35,601 nt of DNA from Syntrophorhabdaceae bacterium (GTDB lineage Bacteria > Desulfobacterota > Deferrimicrobia > Deferrimicrobiales > Deferrimicrobiaceae). The notes under the pieces are model-generated. The model did not search any database and was not told the origin of the DNA. It saw only the letters and a list, made by a program, of their open reading frames with translations. Every line of letters begins with the position of its first letter. Position 1 is the stretch's first letter. The stretch is from NCBI GenBank assembly GCA_009783195.1, contig WRHP01000014.1, forward strand, positions 1 to 35,601, read 5' to 3'. The translations under genes and the position numbers were made by a program. Positions 28,331 through 35,592 of this stretch are shown piece by piece.

Positions 28331-28957
28331 TTATTGAGCTTTACGGCTACGCATCGCGGAAAAAAATGCAGCCCATTCCTCAATATGGGGTGTGATTTCA
28401 TTTTCGAGTATGGAGGCTATCCGAGGCCAACCCTGCGCTTTCCATGCGTCGAGCAGCCGATGAAGGATCGCGGAGATCTCCGCCGGCGGCTCCGGAAGCT
28501 TGAGGCTTTTACCGGAAGCAGACTCTGGCAACGTAAACGCGCCCGCGCGTACGCCGTTAAAAACCGCCCCGGTCAACTGAAAGAATGTCCCAAGAGATTC
28601 GATGCAGGAAACAACTAAAGCTTTCGAGTCGGAGGCGTCGTCTTCCCGGATAAAAGCCACCACGGTCCGTATATCGTGGCGTAGCGCTTCGGACAGGTAA
28701 ACAGCGCCGTCTATGGCTTCCTTGAGCAGTTCCTCGGAGGTTGTGGTGCGAATATTGATAAGACCGATTTTCTCGACGGGACAATCGGACATTTCCCGCT
28801 CTTCATCGAGTGAAATGTCTTTCCCGTCAACCCCTACCCCGTGCACTATCCGGCCCGCCGCCGACGCGCGCCGCGTAACCTCTTCGATCACTGTCCCAAA
28901 TGTGCAACAGCAGGACAGATCCAACGCCATTTCTGTTTCGTCGAGAAACAAACGCAT
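28331..28957 (-). CDS. Unknown protein downstream of flgM
   Basis: I do not recognise this 208-residue protein. Its first 75 residues (MRLFLDETEMALDLSCCCTFG, then GRIVHGVGVDGKDISLDEE, then IGLINIRTT) follow a strand-helix-strand-strand pattern. The rest is mostly helical, including LLKEAIDGAVYLSEALRHDIRTVVAFI and ISAILHRLLDAWKAQGWPRI. There is no signal or membrane helix. The layout hints at a beta-grasp-like N-terminus with a helical effector part, but this is inference. It follows flgM by 43 bases in a flagellar control region, so a role in flagellar gene control or assembly is plausible. It has no clear Shine-Dalgarno sequence. A TTGCCG-18-TATCTT promoter-like site ends seven bases before its ATG. 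Confidence 0.65.
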   Translation of the reverse strand: MRLFLDETEMALDLSCCCTFGTVIEEVTRRASAAGRIVHGVGVDGKDISLDEEREMSDCPVEKIGLINIRTTTSEELLKEAIDGAVYLSEALRHDIRTVVAFIREDDASDSKALVVSCIESLGTFFQLTGAVFNGVRAGAFTLPESASGKSLKLPEPPAEISAILHRLLDAWKAQGWPRIASILENEITPHIEEWAAFFSAMRSRKAQ

Positions 28958-28964
28958 AATTGAA

Positions 28965-28994
28965 AAGATACGCCATTCTCGCGCAAAACGGCAA
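28965..28994 (-). promoter_or_regulatory. Possible promoter at the start of the 208-residue gene
   Basis: On the minus strand TTGCCG (28994-28989) and TATCTT (28970-28965) are 18 bases apart, with the -10 seven bases before the ATG at 28957. If used, it gives a leaderless transcript in addition to readthrough from flgM. Confidence 0.35.
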
Positions 28995-29000
28995 CAGTAT

Positions 29001-29222
29001 TCAGCGAGTCTGCTCTCTCAGGTAGCGAACCGCGTCCGACACCATCTTCTCCGCAATCTGGCGTCCGTCGATGTTGTACGTGCCTGCCTTGAAAGCTTTA
29101 CAAATATCTTCAAACCGCCGGAGACGGGACGCATACAGAACAGCCGCGGCTTGTTGAGCCTTGCCGGGCAGGCGTTTTCTGTTGCCTTCGTCGGAGCCTT
29201 TTGATGAACCGCGATCTTTCAA
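29001..29222 (-). CDS. flgM: FlgM-like anti-sigma-28 factor
   Basis: FlgM binds FliA (sigma-28) and holds late flagellar genes off until the hook is complete, when it is exported. The C-terminal part FEDICKAFKAGTYNIDGRQIAEKMVSDAVRYL matches the FlgM core I-(x)-G-x-Y-x-(V/I)-D-x-x-x-(I/V)-A-E-K-(M/L). The preceding 30 residues are basic and look disordered, as in other FlgM proteins. I chose the TTG at 29222 (73 residues) because GGGAGG lies ten bases upstream. Longer TTG and GTG starts at 29264 and 29255 lie at or upstream of the likely transcription start of the sigma-28 promoter. The cognate fliA is in the same window. Confidence 0.78.
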   Translation of the reverse strand: MKDRGSSKGSDEGNRKRLPGKAQQAAAVLYASRLRRFEDICKAFKAGTYNIDGRQIAEKMVSDAVRYLREQTR

Positions 29223-29267
29223 ACGTTTATTGCCTCCCGTAGCCGGAGCGAACACCGTCGGCAATTT

Positions 29268-29295
29268 TTATCGACCATTGAGAGACGAAACTTTA
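29268..29295 (-). promoter_or_regulatory. Sigma-28 (FliA) promoter of flgM
   Basis: On the minus strand TAAAGTTT (29295-29288), twelve bases, then GTCGATAA (29275-29268). The E. coli sigma-28 consensus is TAAAGTTT-N11-GCCGATAA, so the -35 is perfect and the -10 differs by one base. Transcription would start near 29260. Confidence 0.75.
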
Positions 29296-29320
29296 CCCAG
29301 AGACCGGGTTTGGATAAACT
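29292..29320 (+). promoter_or_regulatory. Possible sigma-70 promoter of the NtrC-type regulator
   Basis: TTTACC (29292-29297) and TAAACT (29315-29320) are 17 bases apart, with the -10 seven bases before the ATG at 29328. It overlaps the divergent flgM promoter. Both hexamers are only partial matches. Confidence 0.4.
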
Positions 29321-29327
29321 TTATTAA

Positions 29328-30725
29328 ATGAAAAAATCACTTCTTATTGCGGAAGACGAAGAGATCACCCTTTCTCTTCTGCGAAATGTCTTCGAACGCT
29401 CCAGCCTTATCCTCCACGAAGCGCGCAACGGCAAGGAAGCCATAAGGATTATCGACCAGTATCCGGTGGATGTCGTCCTGACCGATCTCAAGATGCCGGA
29501 AGCTGACGGATTGTCGGTCCTCGCCCATTGCCGCAATGTGCGCCCAGACTCGGAAGTGATCCTCATGACAGGACACGCAACCGTCGAATCCGCGGTCAAC
29601 GCAATGAAAATGGGCGCTTTCCATTACATTACGAAGCCCTTCATCGTCGATGAGGTAGTCCAACTCGTTAACCGGGTTTTGGAAATGACCACCGTCCGCA
29701 AGGAAAACGCAAACCTGCGCACCATGGTGCGCGACCATAGCGGGCTTGAGAACATCATCGGCGTCAGCGATTCGATCAAAAAAGTTCTCTCCCTTATCCG
29801 AAAGGTGGCCGACACCAACTCCACTGTGCTGCTAACGGGGGAAAGCGGAACCGGCAAAGAACTCGTCGCGCGAGCCATCCATTACCTGTCTCCCCGGTCG
29901 CGCCAGACGTTAATCCCCATAAACTGCTCCGCCATACCATCAGAGCTGCTCGAAAGCGAGCTGTTTGGCCACGTAAAGGGGGCTTTTACCGGAGCGCACA
30001 CAGGGCGGGCGGGAAAGTTTGAAGCGGCCCACAACAGCACGATTTTCCTGGACGAGATCGGCGAGATGAGCCCCAATCTCCAGGCAAAGCTGCTCCGGGT
30101 TCTCCAGGAAAAGTCGGTCACCCCAATCGGCGGAAACAAGCCGGTTCCGGTAGACACGCGCATCATTGCCGCTACCAACAAAAACCTGGAGAAAGAGGTT
30201 GCTGAGGAACGGTTTCGCTCCGACCTGTTTTTCCGTCTGAACGTCATACCAATACATATCCCGCCCCTGCGGGAGCGCAAGGACGACATCCCCTCTCTCG
30301 TGCCCACCTTCATCGAACGGTACGCCTCCGAGAAAAGCCGGCACATTGACGGAATACGCAAAGACGCCATGGATATGCTCCAGCGTTACCACTGGCCAGG
30401 CAATGTCCGGGAGCTTGAAAACCTCATCGAACAAGTCGTAGTCCTGAAAGGGCGCGGATGGATAGAAGTATCCGACCTTCCGGATAAAATCAGGCAGCCG
30501 GGAAAGCCCCTCAACGCCGCGATCCCCGTACTTGGCGAAAGCGGTCTCGATATCCGCAACGCAACAGCCGAATTCGAAGCCGCGCTCATACGGCAGGCGC
30601 TCCACCTCTCCGGTGGAAACAAAAACCGCGCCGCCGCTCTGCTCGGCCTCAAGCGGACAACCCTCGTCGAAATGATCAAGCGAAAGCGGATCGACGACAA
30701 GGAAATCCGCCCCTACTTAAGTTGA
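29328..30725 (+). CDS. NtrC-family sigma-54 activator, response regulator
   Basis: The 465-residue protein has three domains. The receiver has phospho-acceptor Asp53, Glu9/Asp10, Thr81 and Lys103. The AAA+ sigma-54 interaction domain has Walker A GESGTGKE at 171-178 and the sigma-54-contacting GAFTGA loop at 218-223, with FLDEIGEMS as Walker B. The C-terminal Fis-type helix-turn-helix includes SGGNKNRAAALLGLKRTTLVEMIKRK. It should open sigma-54 promoters after phosphorylation by the kinase encoded next. The location between flgM and fliA, with a -24/-12 promoter before fliA, suggests a FleR/FlgR-like flagellar role. No Shine-Dalgarno sequence precedes the ATG. The stop overlaps the kinase start (TTGA). 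Confidence 0.92.
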   Translation: MKKSLLIAEDEEITLSLLRNVFERSSLILHEARNGKEAIRIIDQYPVDVVLTDLKMPEADGLSVLAHCRNVRPDSEVILMTGHATVESAVNAMKMGAFHYITKPFIVDEVVQLVNRVLEMTTVRKENANLRTMVRDHSGLENIIGVSDSIKKVLSLIRKVADTNSTVLLTGESGTGKELVARAIHYLSPRSRQTLIPINCSAIPSELLESELFGHVKGAFTGAHTGRAGKFEAAHNSTIFLDEIGEMSPNLQAKLLRVLQEKSVTPIGGNKPVPVDTRIIAATNKNLEKEVAEERFRSDLFFRLNVIPIHIPPLRERKDDIPSLVPTFIERYASEKSRHIDGIRKDAMDMLQRYHWPGNVRELENLIEQVVVLKGRGWIEVSDLPDKIRQPGKPLNAAIPVLGESGLDIRNATAEFEAALIRQALHLSGGNKNRAAALLGLKRTTLVEMIKRKRIDDKEIRPYLS

Positions 30726-31477
30726 GTTCCGAACCAAAACAACCGGACAGACCAAGCGCGCCAACACGCGGGCTTGAAGACCTCGGATACGTCGCCGGGG
30801 AGATCGCGCACGATTTTAACAGCCTTTTGACTGGAATTCTGGGATACGCCTCATACCTGAAAACCCTCCTCCCCGAAGACGACAAGAAGTTTCAGGCAGC
30901 CAGCGCCATCGAAACTTCGGCGCGCCGCGCGGCCGAGTTTACACGCCGAATGTCCGAGTGTTCCCACAAAGAGATGCCAAAGCCCCGGCCGGTCATAATC
31001 AACCAGATAGTGGAAGAAGCGGTAAACGAGTTGTCGGCTGTCGCGGCGGAGAAGGTGCGGATATCAACGAAACTCGGAGCGCCTCCCAGCCTGGTTCTGG
31101 GCGATCCAAACGCTCTGTTTAGGGCTTTCTTTCATCTGGGAGAGAACGCGATCGAGGCCATGCCCAACGGCGGCATACTAACCATCTCCACTCGCCCGTT
31201 TGTCTCCGGCGGAGGAAGCGTTGTGTTCGACAACCTTGCCATTCCCGAGGGTAACTACATTTCTATTATTTTCTCTGATACCGGCGTTGGCATTCCCGGA
31301 TCTTTGCTAAACCAGGTGTTCGACTGCTTCTTCACAACCAAACCCGGAGGAGACGGGCTTGGCCTTCCCATAGTGAACCGTTGTGTACGGAAACATGAGG
31401 GGTTTTTGCGGATTGACAGCCGGGAAGACGGCACTACCTTCGAAATTCTGCTCCCGATATTACCGTCATCGATTTGA
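30722..31477 (+). CDS. Soluble histidine kinase without a sensor domain
   Basis: The 251-residue protein is only a kinase core. The H-box is AGEIAHDFNSLLTGILGYASYL with phospho-accepting His30. The HATPase domain has the N-box GENAIEAMPNGG, G1 DTGVGIPG, F-box FDCFFTTK and G2 GGDGLGLPIV. It has no membrane helix, PAS or other recognisable input domain, only about 20 residues before the H-box. Cytoplasmic partners such as FleS and FlgS in flagellar systems are comparable, though those usually have some input region. The TTG at 30722 overlaps the regulator stop (TTGA), so the pair is translated together, regulator first. The signal must come from a binding partner, possibly the flagellar export apparatus. 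Confidence 0.9.
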   Translation: MSSEPKQPDRPSAPTRGLEDLGYVAGEIAHDFNSLLTGILGYASYLKTLLPEDDKKFQAASAIETSARRAAEFTRRMSECSHKEMPKPRPVIINQIVEEAVNELSAVAAEKVRISTKLGAPPSLVLGDPNALFRAFFHLGENAIEAMPNGGILTISTRPFVSGGGSVVFDNLAIPEGNYISIIFSDTGVGIPGSLLNQVFDCFFTTKPGGDGLGLPIVNRCVRKHEGFLRIDSREDGTTFEILLPILPSSI

Positions 31478-31549
31478 CGCTTTTCGGTAAACTTGGCGCT
31501 TTTTTCGCTTTCCTTAAGCAGGGCCTTGTCAAGATAATCCTTTAAATAC

Positions 31550-31566
31550 AATAGCTTATAGCTATT
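31550..31566. promoter_or_regulatory. Dyad upstream of fliA, possible activator site
   Basis: AATAGC-TTATA-GCTATT is a perfect inverted repeat. It ends eight bases before the -24 element of the fliA promoter. This is close for a classic enhancer, so a repressor or an unusual activator site is equally possible. Confidence 0.4.
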
Positions 31567-31574
31567 CATGCTCA

Positions 31575-31590
31575 TGGCATGCTGCTTGCT
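31575..31590 (+). promoter_or_regulatory. Sigma-54 promoter of fliA
   Basis: TGGCATG-N4-TTGCT matches the consensus TGGCACG-N4-TTGCW with one change. GG and GC are exactly ten bases apart. Transcription would begin near 31601, about 40 bases before the fliA ATG. Confidence 0.85.
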
Positions 31591-31639
31591 CTATTTAACT
31601 GCGAACAGCAAAACCTTTTAAATAATACGAGGTCACGCC

Positions 31640-32413
31640 ATGATGCAGAATAAAGCTGAACGCGTTACCACGAAACCTAAAAAAGCTTCATCGAAAAAAA
31701 CCAACCTTAAGAATCGCGACAAGATCGTCGCGGAGTTTCTGCCGGGAATACGTATCCAGGCAATGCGCCTGAAGATGCGGCTGCCGTCACACATTGAAGT
31801 GGATGATCTTATCAGCTCGGGCGTTGTCGGGCTGCTCGATGCGCTTGACCGGTACGACGCCTCGCGCGACACCAAGTTCCGCACGTACGCCGATTTCCGA
31901 ATTCGCGGCGCAATGCTTGATTACCTGCGGGAAATGGACTGGTTCCCCCGGTCCGTCCGCAAGCACTCCTCACGTCTGCAATCCACTTATGCCCGCCTCG
32001 AGAATATTCTCGGGCGCCCTCCCGAAGAAAGCGAAGTAGCCAATGAAATAGGGATCACTGTAGACGAACTAAACAAGCAATTAGCAATGTTCATGGGCGT
32101 AACAGTCTTTTCTCTCGACGCAATCCAGGATGGAGACGAAGAAAGCGGCGCTGGAATACGTTCCATGCTGGCGGAAGCCGCAAAGGAAGAAAGCCGCGAG
32201 GAAGAACTGACCCGTGAACTGAAGGACCAGTTAGGCAAAGCGATCGACATGCTGCCGGAACGCGAAAAGCAGTTGATAGCGTTGTATTACGGCGAAGATC
32301 TTACTTTGCGCGAGATAAGCCATATCTTAAGTCTGGGCGAACCCAGGATCTGCCAGTTGCACGCGCAGGCAGTGCTCAGGCTTAAGAGCAAGCTCAACCG
32401 GCACTTCAAATAG
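31640..32413 (+). CDS. fliA: Flagellar sigma factor FliA (sigma-28)
   Basis: FliA directs RNA polymerase to late flagellar and chemotaxis promoters. The 257-residue product is full length. Region 2 has HIEVDDLISSGVVGLLDALDRYD and KFRTYADFRIRGAMLDYLREMDW, followed by FPRSVRKHSSRL, the sequence typical of the FliA/WhiG/SigF group. Region 3 includes GRPPEESEVANEIG. Region 4 has LPEREKQLIALYYGEDLTLREISHILSLGEPRICQLHAQAV. The first 25 residues are basic. The ATG at 31640 has GAGG seven bases upstream. A sigma-54 promoter precedes it and hairpins follow. The anti-sigma factor FlgM is encoded 2.4 kb away. Confidence 0.95.
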   Translation: MMQNKAERVTTKPKKASSKKTNLKNRDKIVAEFLPGIRIQAMRLKMRLPSHIEVDDLISSGVVGLLDALDRYDASRDTKFRTYADFRIRGAMLDYLREMDWFPRSVRKHSSRLQSTYARLENILGRPPEESEVANEIGITVDELNKQLAMFMGVTVFSLDAIQDGDEESGAGIRSMLAEAAKEESREEELTRELKDQLGKAIDMLPEREKQLIALYYGEDLTLREISHILSLGEPRICQLHAQAVLRLKSKLNRHFK

Positions 32414-32425
32414 GCCCCCCCTCCT

Positions 32426-32452
32426 CTCAAAGGAACCGGGCTCCCCTTTGAG
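32426..32452. other. Hairpin downstream of fliA
   Basis: CTCAAAGG (32426-32433) and CCTTTGAG (32445-32452) form an eight-base stem just after the fliA stop, without a clear T run. It may support the stronger terminator that follows. Confidence 0.5.
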
Positions 32453-32477
32453 AATTCCTGCCATAAGCCCAACCAGA

Positions 32478-32515
32478 GCCCCCGCCGGTACACAAACCGA
32501 CGGGGGCTTCTCTCT
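32478..32515 (+). terminator. fliA terminator
   Basis: GCCCCCGCCGG (32478-32488) pairs with CCGACGGGGGC (32497-32507), with one mismatch, followed by TTCTCTCTAT. It separates fliA from the convergent kinase gene. Confidence 0.75.
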
Positions 32516-32578
32516 ATCAGGTTGCTTACAAGTGAAACGCGGCAAAGCCACGCGCTTTGCATCACACGTTTTTTTGCG

Positions 32579-33490
32579 TCACCCGGGAATTTCAGACAGG
32601 GAGCGAAACGATGAGACCCTTTGCGCAATATCGTCCCGCGACAACGATTCCAGCCGCTGCGTGCCAAACGCCTGCACGGTGAAAGAGGCAACAGCGCTCC
32701 CATATACCGTTGCCATACGGTAATCCTTCTCCGATATCTCTTTGTCTCCCATTGATGCCAGGTATCCCATGAAACCGCCGGCGAAGCTGTCGCCAGCGCC
32801 TGTCGGGTCAAATATCGTATCGAGCGGATAGGCCGGCACGGCGAAGATTCCGTCGCCGGACAAGTGAAGCACCCCGTACTCTCCCCTTTTTATCACCACA
32901 CGTTCGGGACCGGCATCCATCAGCAACCTGGCTGCCCGTATCAAATTCAGCTCCCCCGTCAATTGCCGGACCTCCGCTTCGTTTATGACGAGGATATCTA
33001 TGTTTCGAATAGCTTCACGCAGCGGTTGGGGGCTTTTCTCTATCCAGAAATTCATTGTGTCGAGCGCGACAATCCTGGGTTTACGGATCTGGGCCATCAC
33101 GTCCAACTGGAGCCGGGGGTTTATGTTCCCAAGAAACACGTATGGCGTTTCTTTCCACTCCGCAGGCAGGACCGGGGCGAAATCTTCAAAGACGTTCAGG
33201 TTCGTGCGCACCGTATGCGCCACGTTCAGGTCATTCTCGTAGTATCCCTTCCAACGGAAAGTTTCTCCTTCCGCCACGGTAAGCCCTTGCAGGTCAATCC
33301 CTCGCGCGGAAAGCTTCCCTATAGCCGCTTCCGGGAAATCCCGTCCGACGACCGATACAAGGCGCACCGGCGTAAAACAGCTTGCGGCGATGGAAAAATA
33401 GGTGGCGGACCCGCCCACAATCTGTTCCGCTTCGCCAAACGGAGATTTTATGCTGTCAAAGGCCATTGATCCGACGACAAGAAGGCTCAT
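32579..33490 (-). CDS. PfkB-family sugar kinase
   Basis: The 303-residue protein belongs to the PfkB/ribokinase family. It has GSMAFDSI at the start, GGSATYFSIAAS (substrate-side glycines), VSVVGRDFP, NEAEVRQLTGE in the middle and the signature DPTGAGDSFAGGFMG near residue 230, whose Asp is the catalytic base. The family phosphorylates sugars and nucleosides such as ribose, adenosine and fructose derivatives. The small-lid region (RWKGYYENDLNVAHTVRTNLNVF) does not let me choose. The ATG at 33490 has GAGGT six bases upstream. It stands alone, converging with fliA. Confidence 0.9.
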   Translation of the reverse strand: MSLLVVGSMAFDSIKSPFGEAEQIVGGSATYFSIAASCFTPVRLVSVVGRDFPEAAIGKLSARGIDLQGLTVAEGETFRWKGYYENDLNVAHTVRTNLNVFEDFAPVLPAEWKETPYVFLGNINPRLQLDVMAQIRKPRIVALDTMNFWIEKSPQPLREAIRNIDILVINEAEVRQLTGELNLIRAARLLMDAGPERVVIKRGEYGVLHLSGDGIFAVPAYPLDTIFDPTGAGDSFAGGFMGYLASMGDKEISEKDYRMATVYGSAVASFTVQAFGTQRLESLSRDDIAQRVSSFRSLSEIPG

Positions 33491-33629
33491 GCAAGCACCT
33501 CGAGGAAGGAAATTTTTCGCATAATAACTATACGACTATCTAACAGCGCTTCATAGAATCCGCGCAAAAACCACATACATAAAGCGGGCAGCGCAAACGA
33601 AGCCCCCATGTCAATGGGGCTGTTTGCCG

Positions 33630-33658
33630 TTATCCGCCACCATCGGCTGGATTATAAT
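33630..33658 (+). promoter_or_regulatory. Promoter of the DUF362 gene
   Basis: TTATCC (33630-33635) and a perfect TATAAT (33653-33658) are 17 bases apart. The start codon is 30 bases downstream of the -10, leaving room for the GGGGG ribosome-binding site. A hairpin of AGCCCC and GGGGCT lies just upstream, at about 33600-33621. Confidence 0.55.
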
Positions 33659-33687
33659 ATCCGCATAGAAAAAACAGGGGGAAACCC

Positions 33688-34770
33688 ATGAACGGAAAAC
33701 ATGTGGTGATGCTGCGCCCAGCCGCCTATGACGCCTGCCGGACGGCCGTTGATAACGCGTTTGAGCTTTTCCCTCTAAGCCTCACAGGCAAAAAAGTCTT
33801 GGTCAAACCCAATGTGCTGCGCCGGTCCGCGCCTGAAGAGGCTGTAACCACGCATCCCGCGGTGCTCAAAGCCGTGGTTGAACGAGTGCTGGAAAGCAAG
33901 CCGGAAACGCTTTGGGTGGGCGACAATCCGGGCATTGTCGGATACGGCGAGAATGAGGAATGCTTCAGAGCTACCGGACTCAAGGACGCGGCGGGAAAGC
34001 ATTATCTGAACCTGAACGAAAGAATCACCTCTGTGCCATTTGCCGCGGCCGCGGAAGGCAGCATACAGGTTTCGTCCGCCGTGCTCGAGGCCGACATTAT
34101 CATCTCTGTACCCAAGTTTAAAACCCACGGCCTCACCGTGCTTTCCGGCGCGATAAAAAACAGCTACGGCATTTTGCCCGGCGCGATCAAGGGCCTGATG
34201 CACCAGCGGGCAGGCACTCCCCTGGCCTTTCAGCGTATGGTGCTGGATGTGTTCAAGCTGCGTGTACCCGATCTGTTCATAATGGACGCTATTGTGGGTA
34301 TGCAGGGCAACGGCCCGGCAAGCAAGGATCTGCGCCACATCGGCCTGATAATGGCCTCGAACAACGCCATAGCTATGGATGCCGTAATGGCAATGATGGC
34401 CGGCTTTGATCCGGCCAATCTGCCGGCGTTAACTATGGCCGCCGAAGAGGGTCTGGGCTCATTTGAGAAAAACGACATAACGATTGACGGCGAATTCAAG
34501 ACCCTGCAAGACTTTATGCTGCCGCCAATGCCCGAAAGCGGTTATGCCGCTCCAGGAATGGGGCAATTTTTCGATAAAGCCCTCACAGCCGCCCCCGTGA
34601 TAAACCCCGAACTATGCACAATCTGCGGTGAATGCGTTGAAATCTGCCCGGGAAACGCCTTGAAAATAGAAGAGACCCTCCTCCGCATCGATTTGGGCAA
34701 ATGCATAAAATGTTACTGTTGCCAGGAGCTTTGCCCTCAAAACGCCATTCAGCTAAAAATGCGGGGGTAG
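33688..34770 (+). CDS. DUF362 protein with two [4Fe-4S] clusters
   Basis: The first 300 residues of this 360-residue protein match DUF362: GKKVLVKPNVL near residue 35, TTHPAVLKAVVE, VGDNPG, ISVPKFKTHGLTVLSGAIKNSYG and DAIVGMQGNGPASKD. The last 50 residues are a bacterial 2[4Fe-4S] ferredoxin domain with CTICGECVEICPGN and CIKCYCCQELCPQN. There is no signal peptide, so it is cytoplasmic. The reaction is unknown. These proteins are frequent in anaerobes and are thought to move electrons, sometimes near corrinoid or CoA enzymes. The ATG at 33688 follows GGGGGAAACCC. It is a single gene with its own promoter. Confidence 0.9.
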   Translation: MNGKHVVMLRPAAYDACRTAVDNAFELFPLSLTGKKVLVKPNVLRRSAPEEAVTTHPAVLKAVVERVLESKPETLWVGDNPGIVGYGENEECFRATGLKDAAGKHYLNLNERITSVPFAAAAEGSIQVSSAVLEADIIISVPKFKTHGLTVLSGAIKNSYGILPGAIKGLMHQRAGTPLAFQRMVLDVFKLRVPDLFIMDAIVGMQGNGPASKDLRHIGLIMASNNAIAMDAVMAMMAGFDPANLPALTMAAEEGLGSFEKNDITIDGEFKTLQDFMLPPMPESGYAAPGMGQFFDKALTAAPVINPELCTICGECVEICPGNALKIEETLLRIDLGKCIKCYCCQELCPQNAIQLKMRG

Positions 34771-35233
34771 GCCGCAAAATTAAGCACGTACAGGAAGACC
34801 CGCCGTTTCATCCGTGGCTGTGGTCCCCCAACTATCCGGGCGTAATCAATGAGGGTTTCGTTGGCGCCAACCATACCGGACAAACAAAACGTTTCGCCTA
34901 TGTGGTTTCAGCATGCGGCATTTCCTGGCAAACAACGTTAAACAATTTAATTTCGCGTTAAATTAATTCATCATTTCCCCCATCAAAGCGCGTTGCGGGC
35001 ATAAAAGCTTGAGTTGTCGGCATTTTTGTCGCATCCATAACCCACTAATAACAAAAACGATTTATAGCCGCACGAAAAAAAGAACAATTTTACGCAATAT
35101 CAATAATGATTTTAAATAGCGGCATGATTCTTGTTATTTACCTAATTGCCAAAAATTAGGACAGCGATTCGCAAAACTTAGTGTCGCAAGTAATCGCGAC
35201 GCCCGAAACAAACAGATCGAAAGGAAGCGCGTT
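34771..35233. other. AT-rich spacer with inverted repeats
   Basis: I see no convincing gene here, and base composition drops below that of the neighbouring genes. Three perfect dyads stand out: AATTTAA/TTAAATT (34944-34950 and 34958-34964), CCTAATT/AATTAGG (35141-35147 and 35154-35160) and GTCGC/GCGAC (35183-35187 and 35196-35200). Reading frames that cross it are short and match nothing I recognise. Confidence 0.5.
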
Positions 35234-35389
35234 ATGCAGAGCATTCGTCGTTCATATTCTACCCCCTCCGCAACATGCGTCGCTTATGGATTTGGCAAAA
35301 TGGCGGTTACGCGGAACCGGCGGACGATAGCGCGCTCGGTGGCGCACCGCCGGACGCGAGAAGCGAAACAACCACAAGCGGCGGCTTGA
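35234..35389 (+). CDS. Possible small protein, 51 residues
   Basis: An ATG at 35234 has GGAAG about eight bases upstream and opens 51 codons. The product (MQSIRRSYSTPSATCVAYGF, then an Arg-rich tail) is basic and resembles no family I know. A short noncoding RNA leader is an alternative. Its GC-rich centre contains the inverted repeat CGGTG/CACCG. Confidence 0.25.
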   Translation: MQSIRRSYSTPSATCVAYGFGKMAVTRNRRTIARSVAHRRTREAKQPQAAA

Positions 35390-35403
35390 CTTCAGGGGGA
35401 GCT

Positions 35404-35592
35404 ATGGTTATCTTGAGAAAAACGAGTGAGGCGGCAATTCGGGGAACAACTAAAAACATTTTTACTTTAAAGCGCTTACACAATTATTTTTCACATGTTT
35501 TGAACATATTCAAGCATTTCAGGCAACCGGTTGGCACACGCGGTTTAGGCAATCCAACCGGAGGAATAAATTTGGGGGGAATATTTAATTAA
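35404..35592 (+). CDS. Possible small protein, 62 residues
   Basis: An ATG at 35404 preceded by AGGGGGAG opens 62 codons. The product is basic with KRLHNYFSHVLNIFKHFRQPV in the middle and GGINLGGIF at the end. No family is recognised. A perfect eight-base stem CCGGTTGG/CCAACCGG (35527-35534 and 35554-35561) lies inside the frame, so it may equally be the end region of a transcript. Confidence 0.25.
   Translation: MVILRKTSEAAIRGTTKNIFTLKRLHNYFSHVLNIFKHFRQPVGTRGLGNPTGGINLGGIFN

Noticed and set aside
34701..34961. 86-codon frame starting inside the DUF362 gene
   Set aside because: It starts within the ferredoxin domain in another phase, has no ribosome-binding site and resembles no family.
35120..35136. 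Sigma-54-like GGCATG-N4-TTGT
   Set aside because: It lacks the invariant GC at -12 and no credible gene follows.
35181..35230. Possible cyclic-di-GMP riboswitch in the right-end spacer
   Set aside because: Only a GCAAA-like run and a short stem are present; the conserved core is missing.
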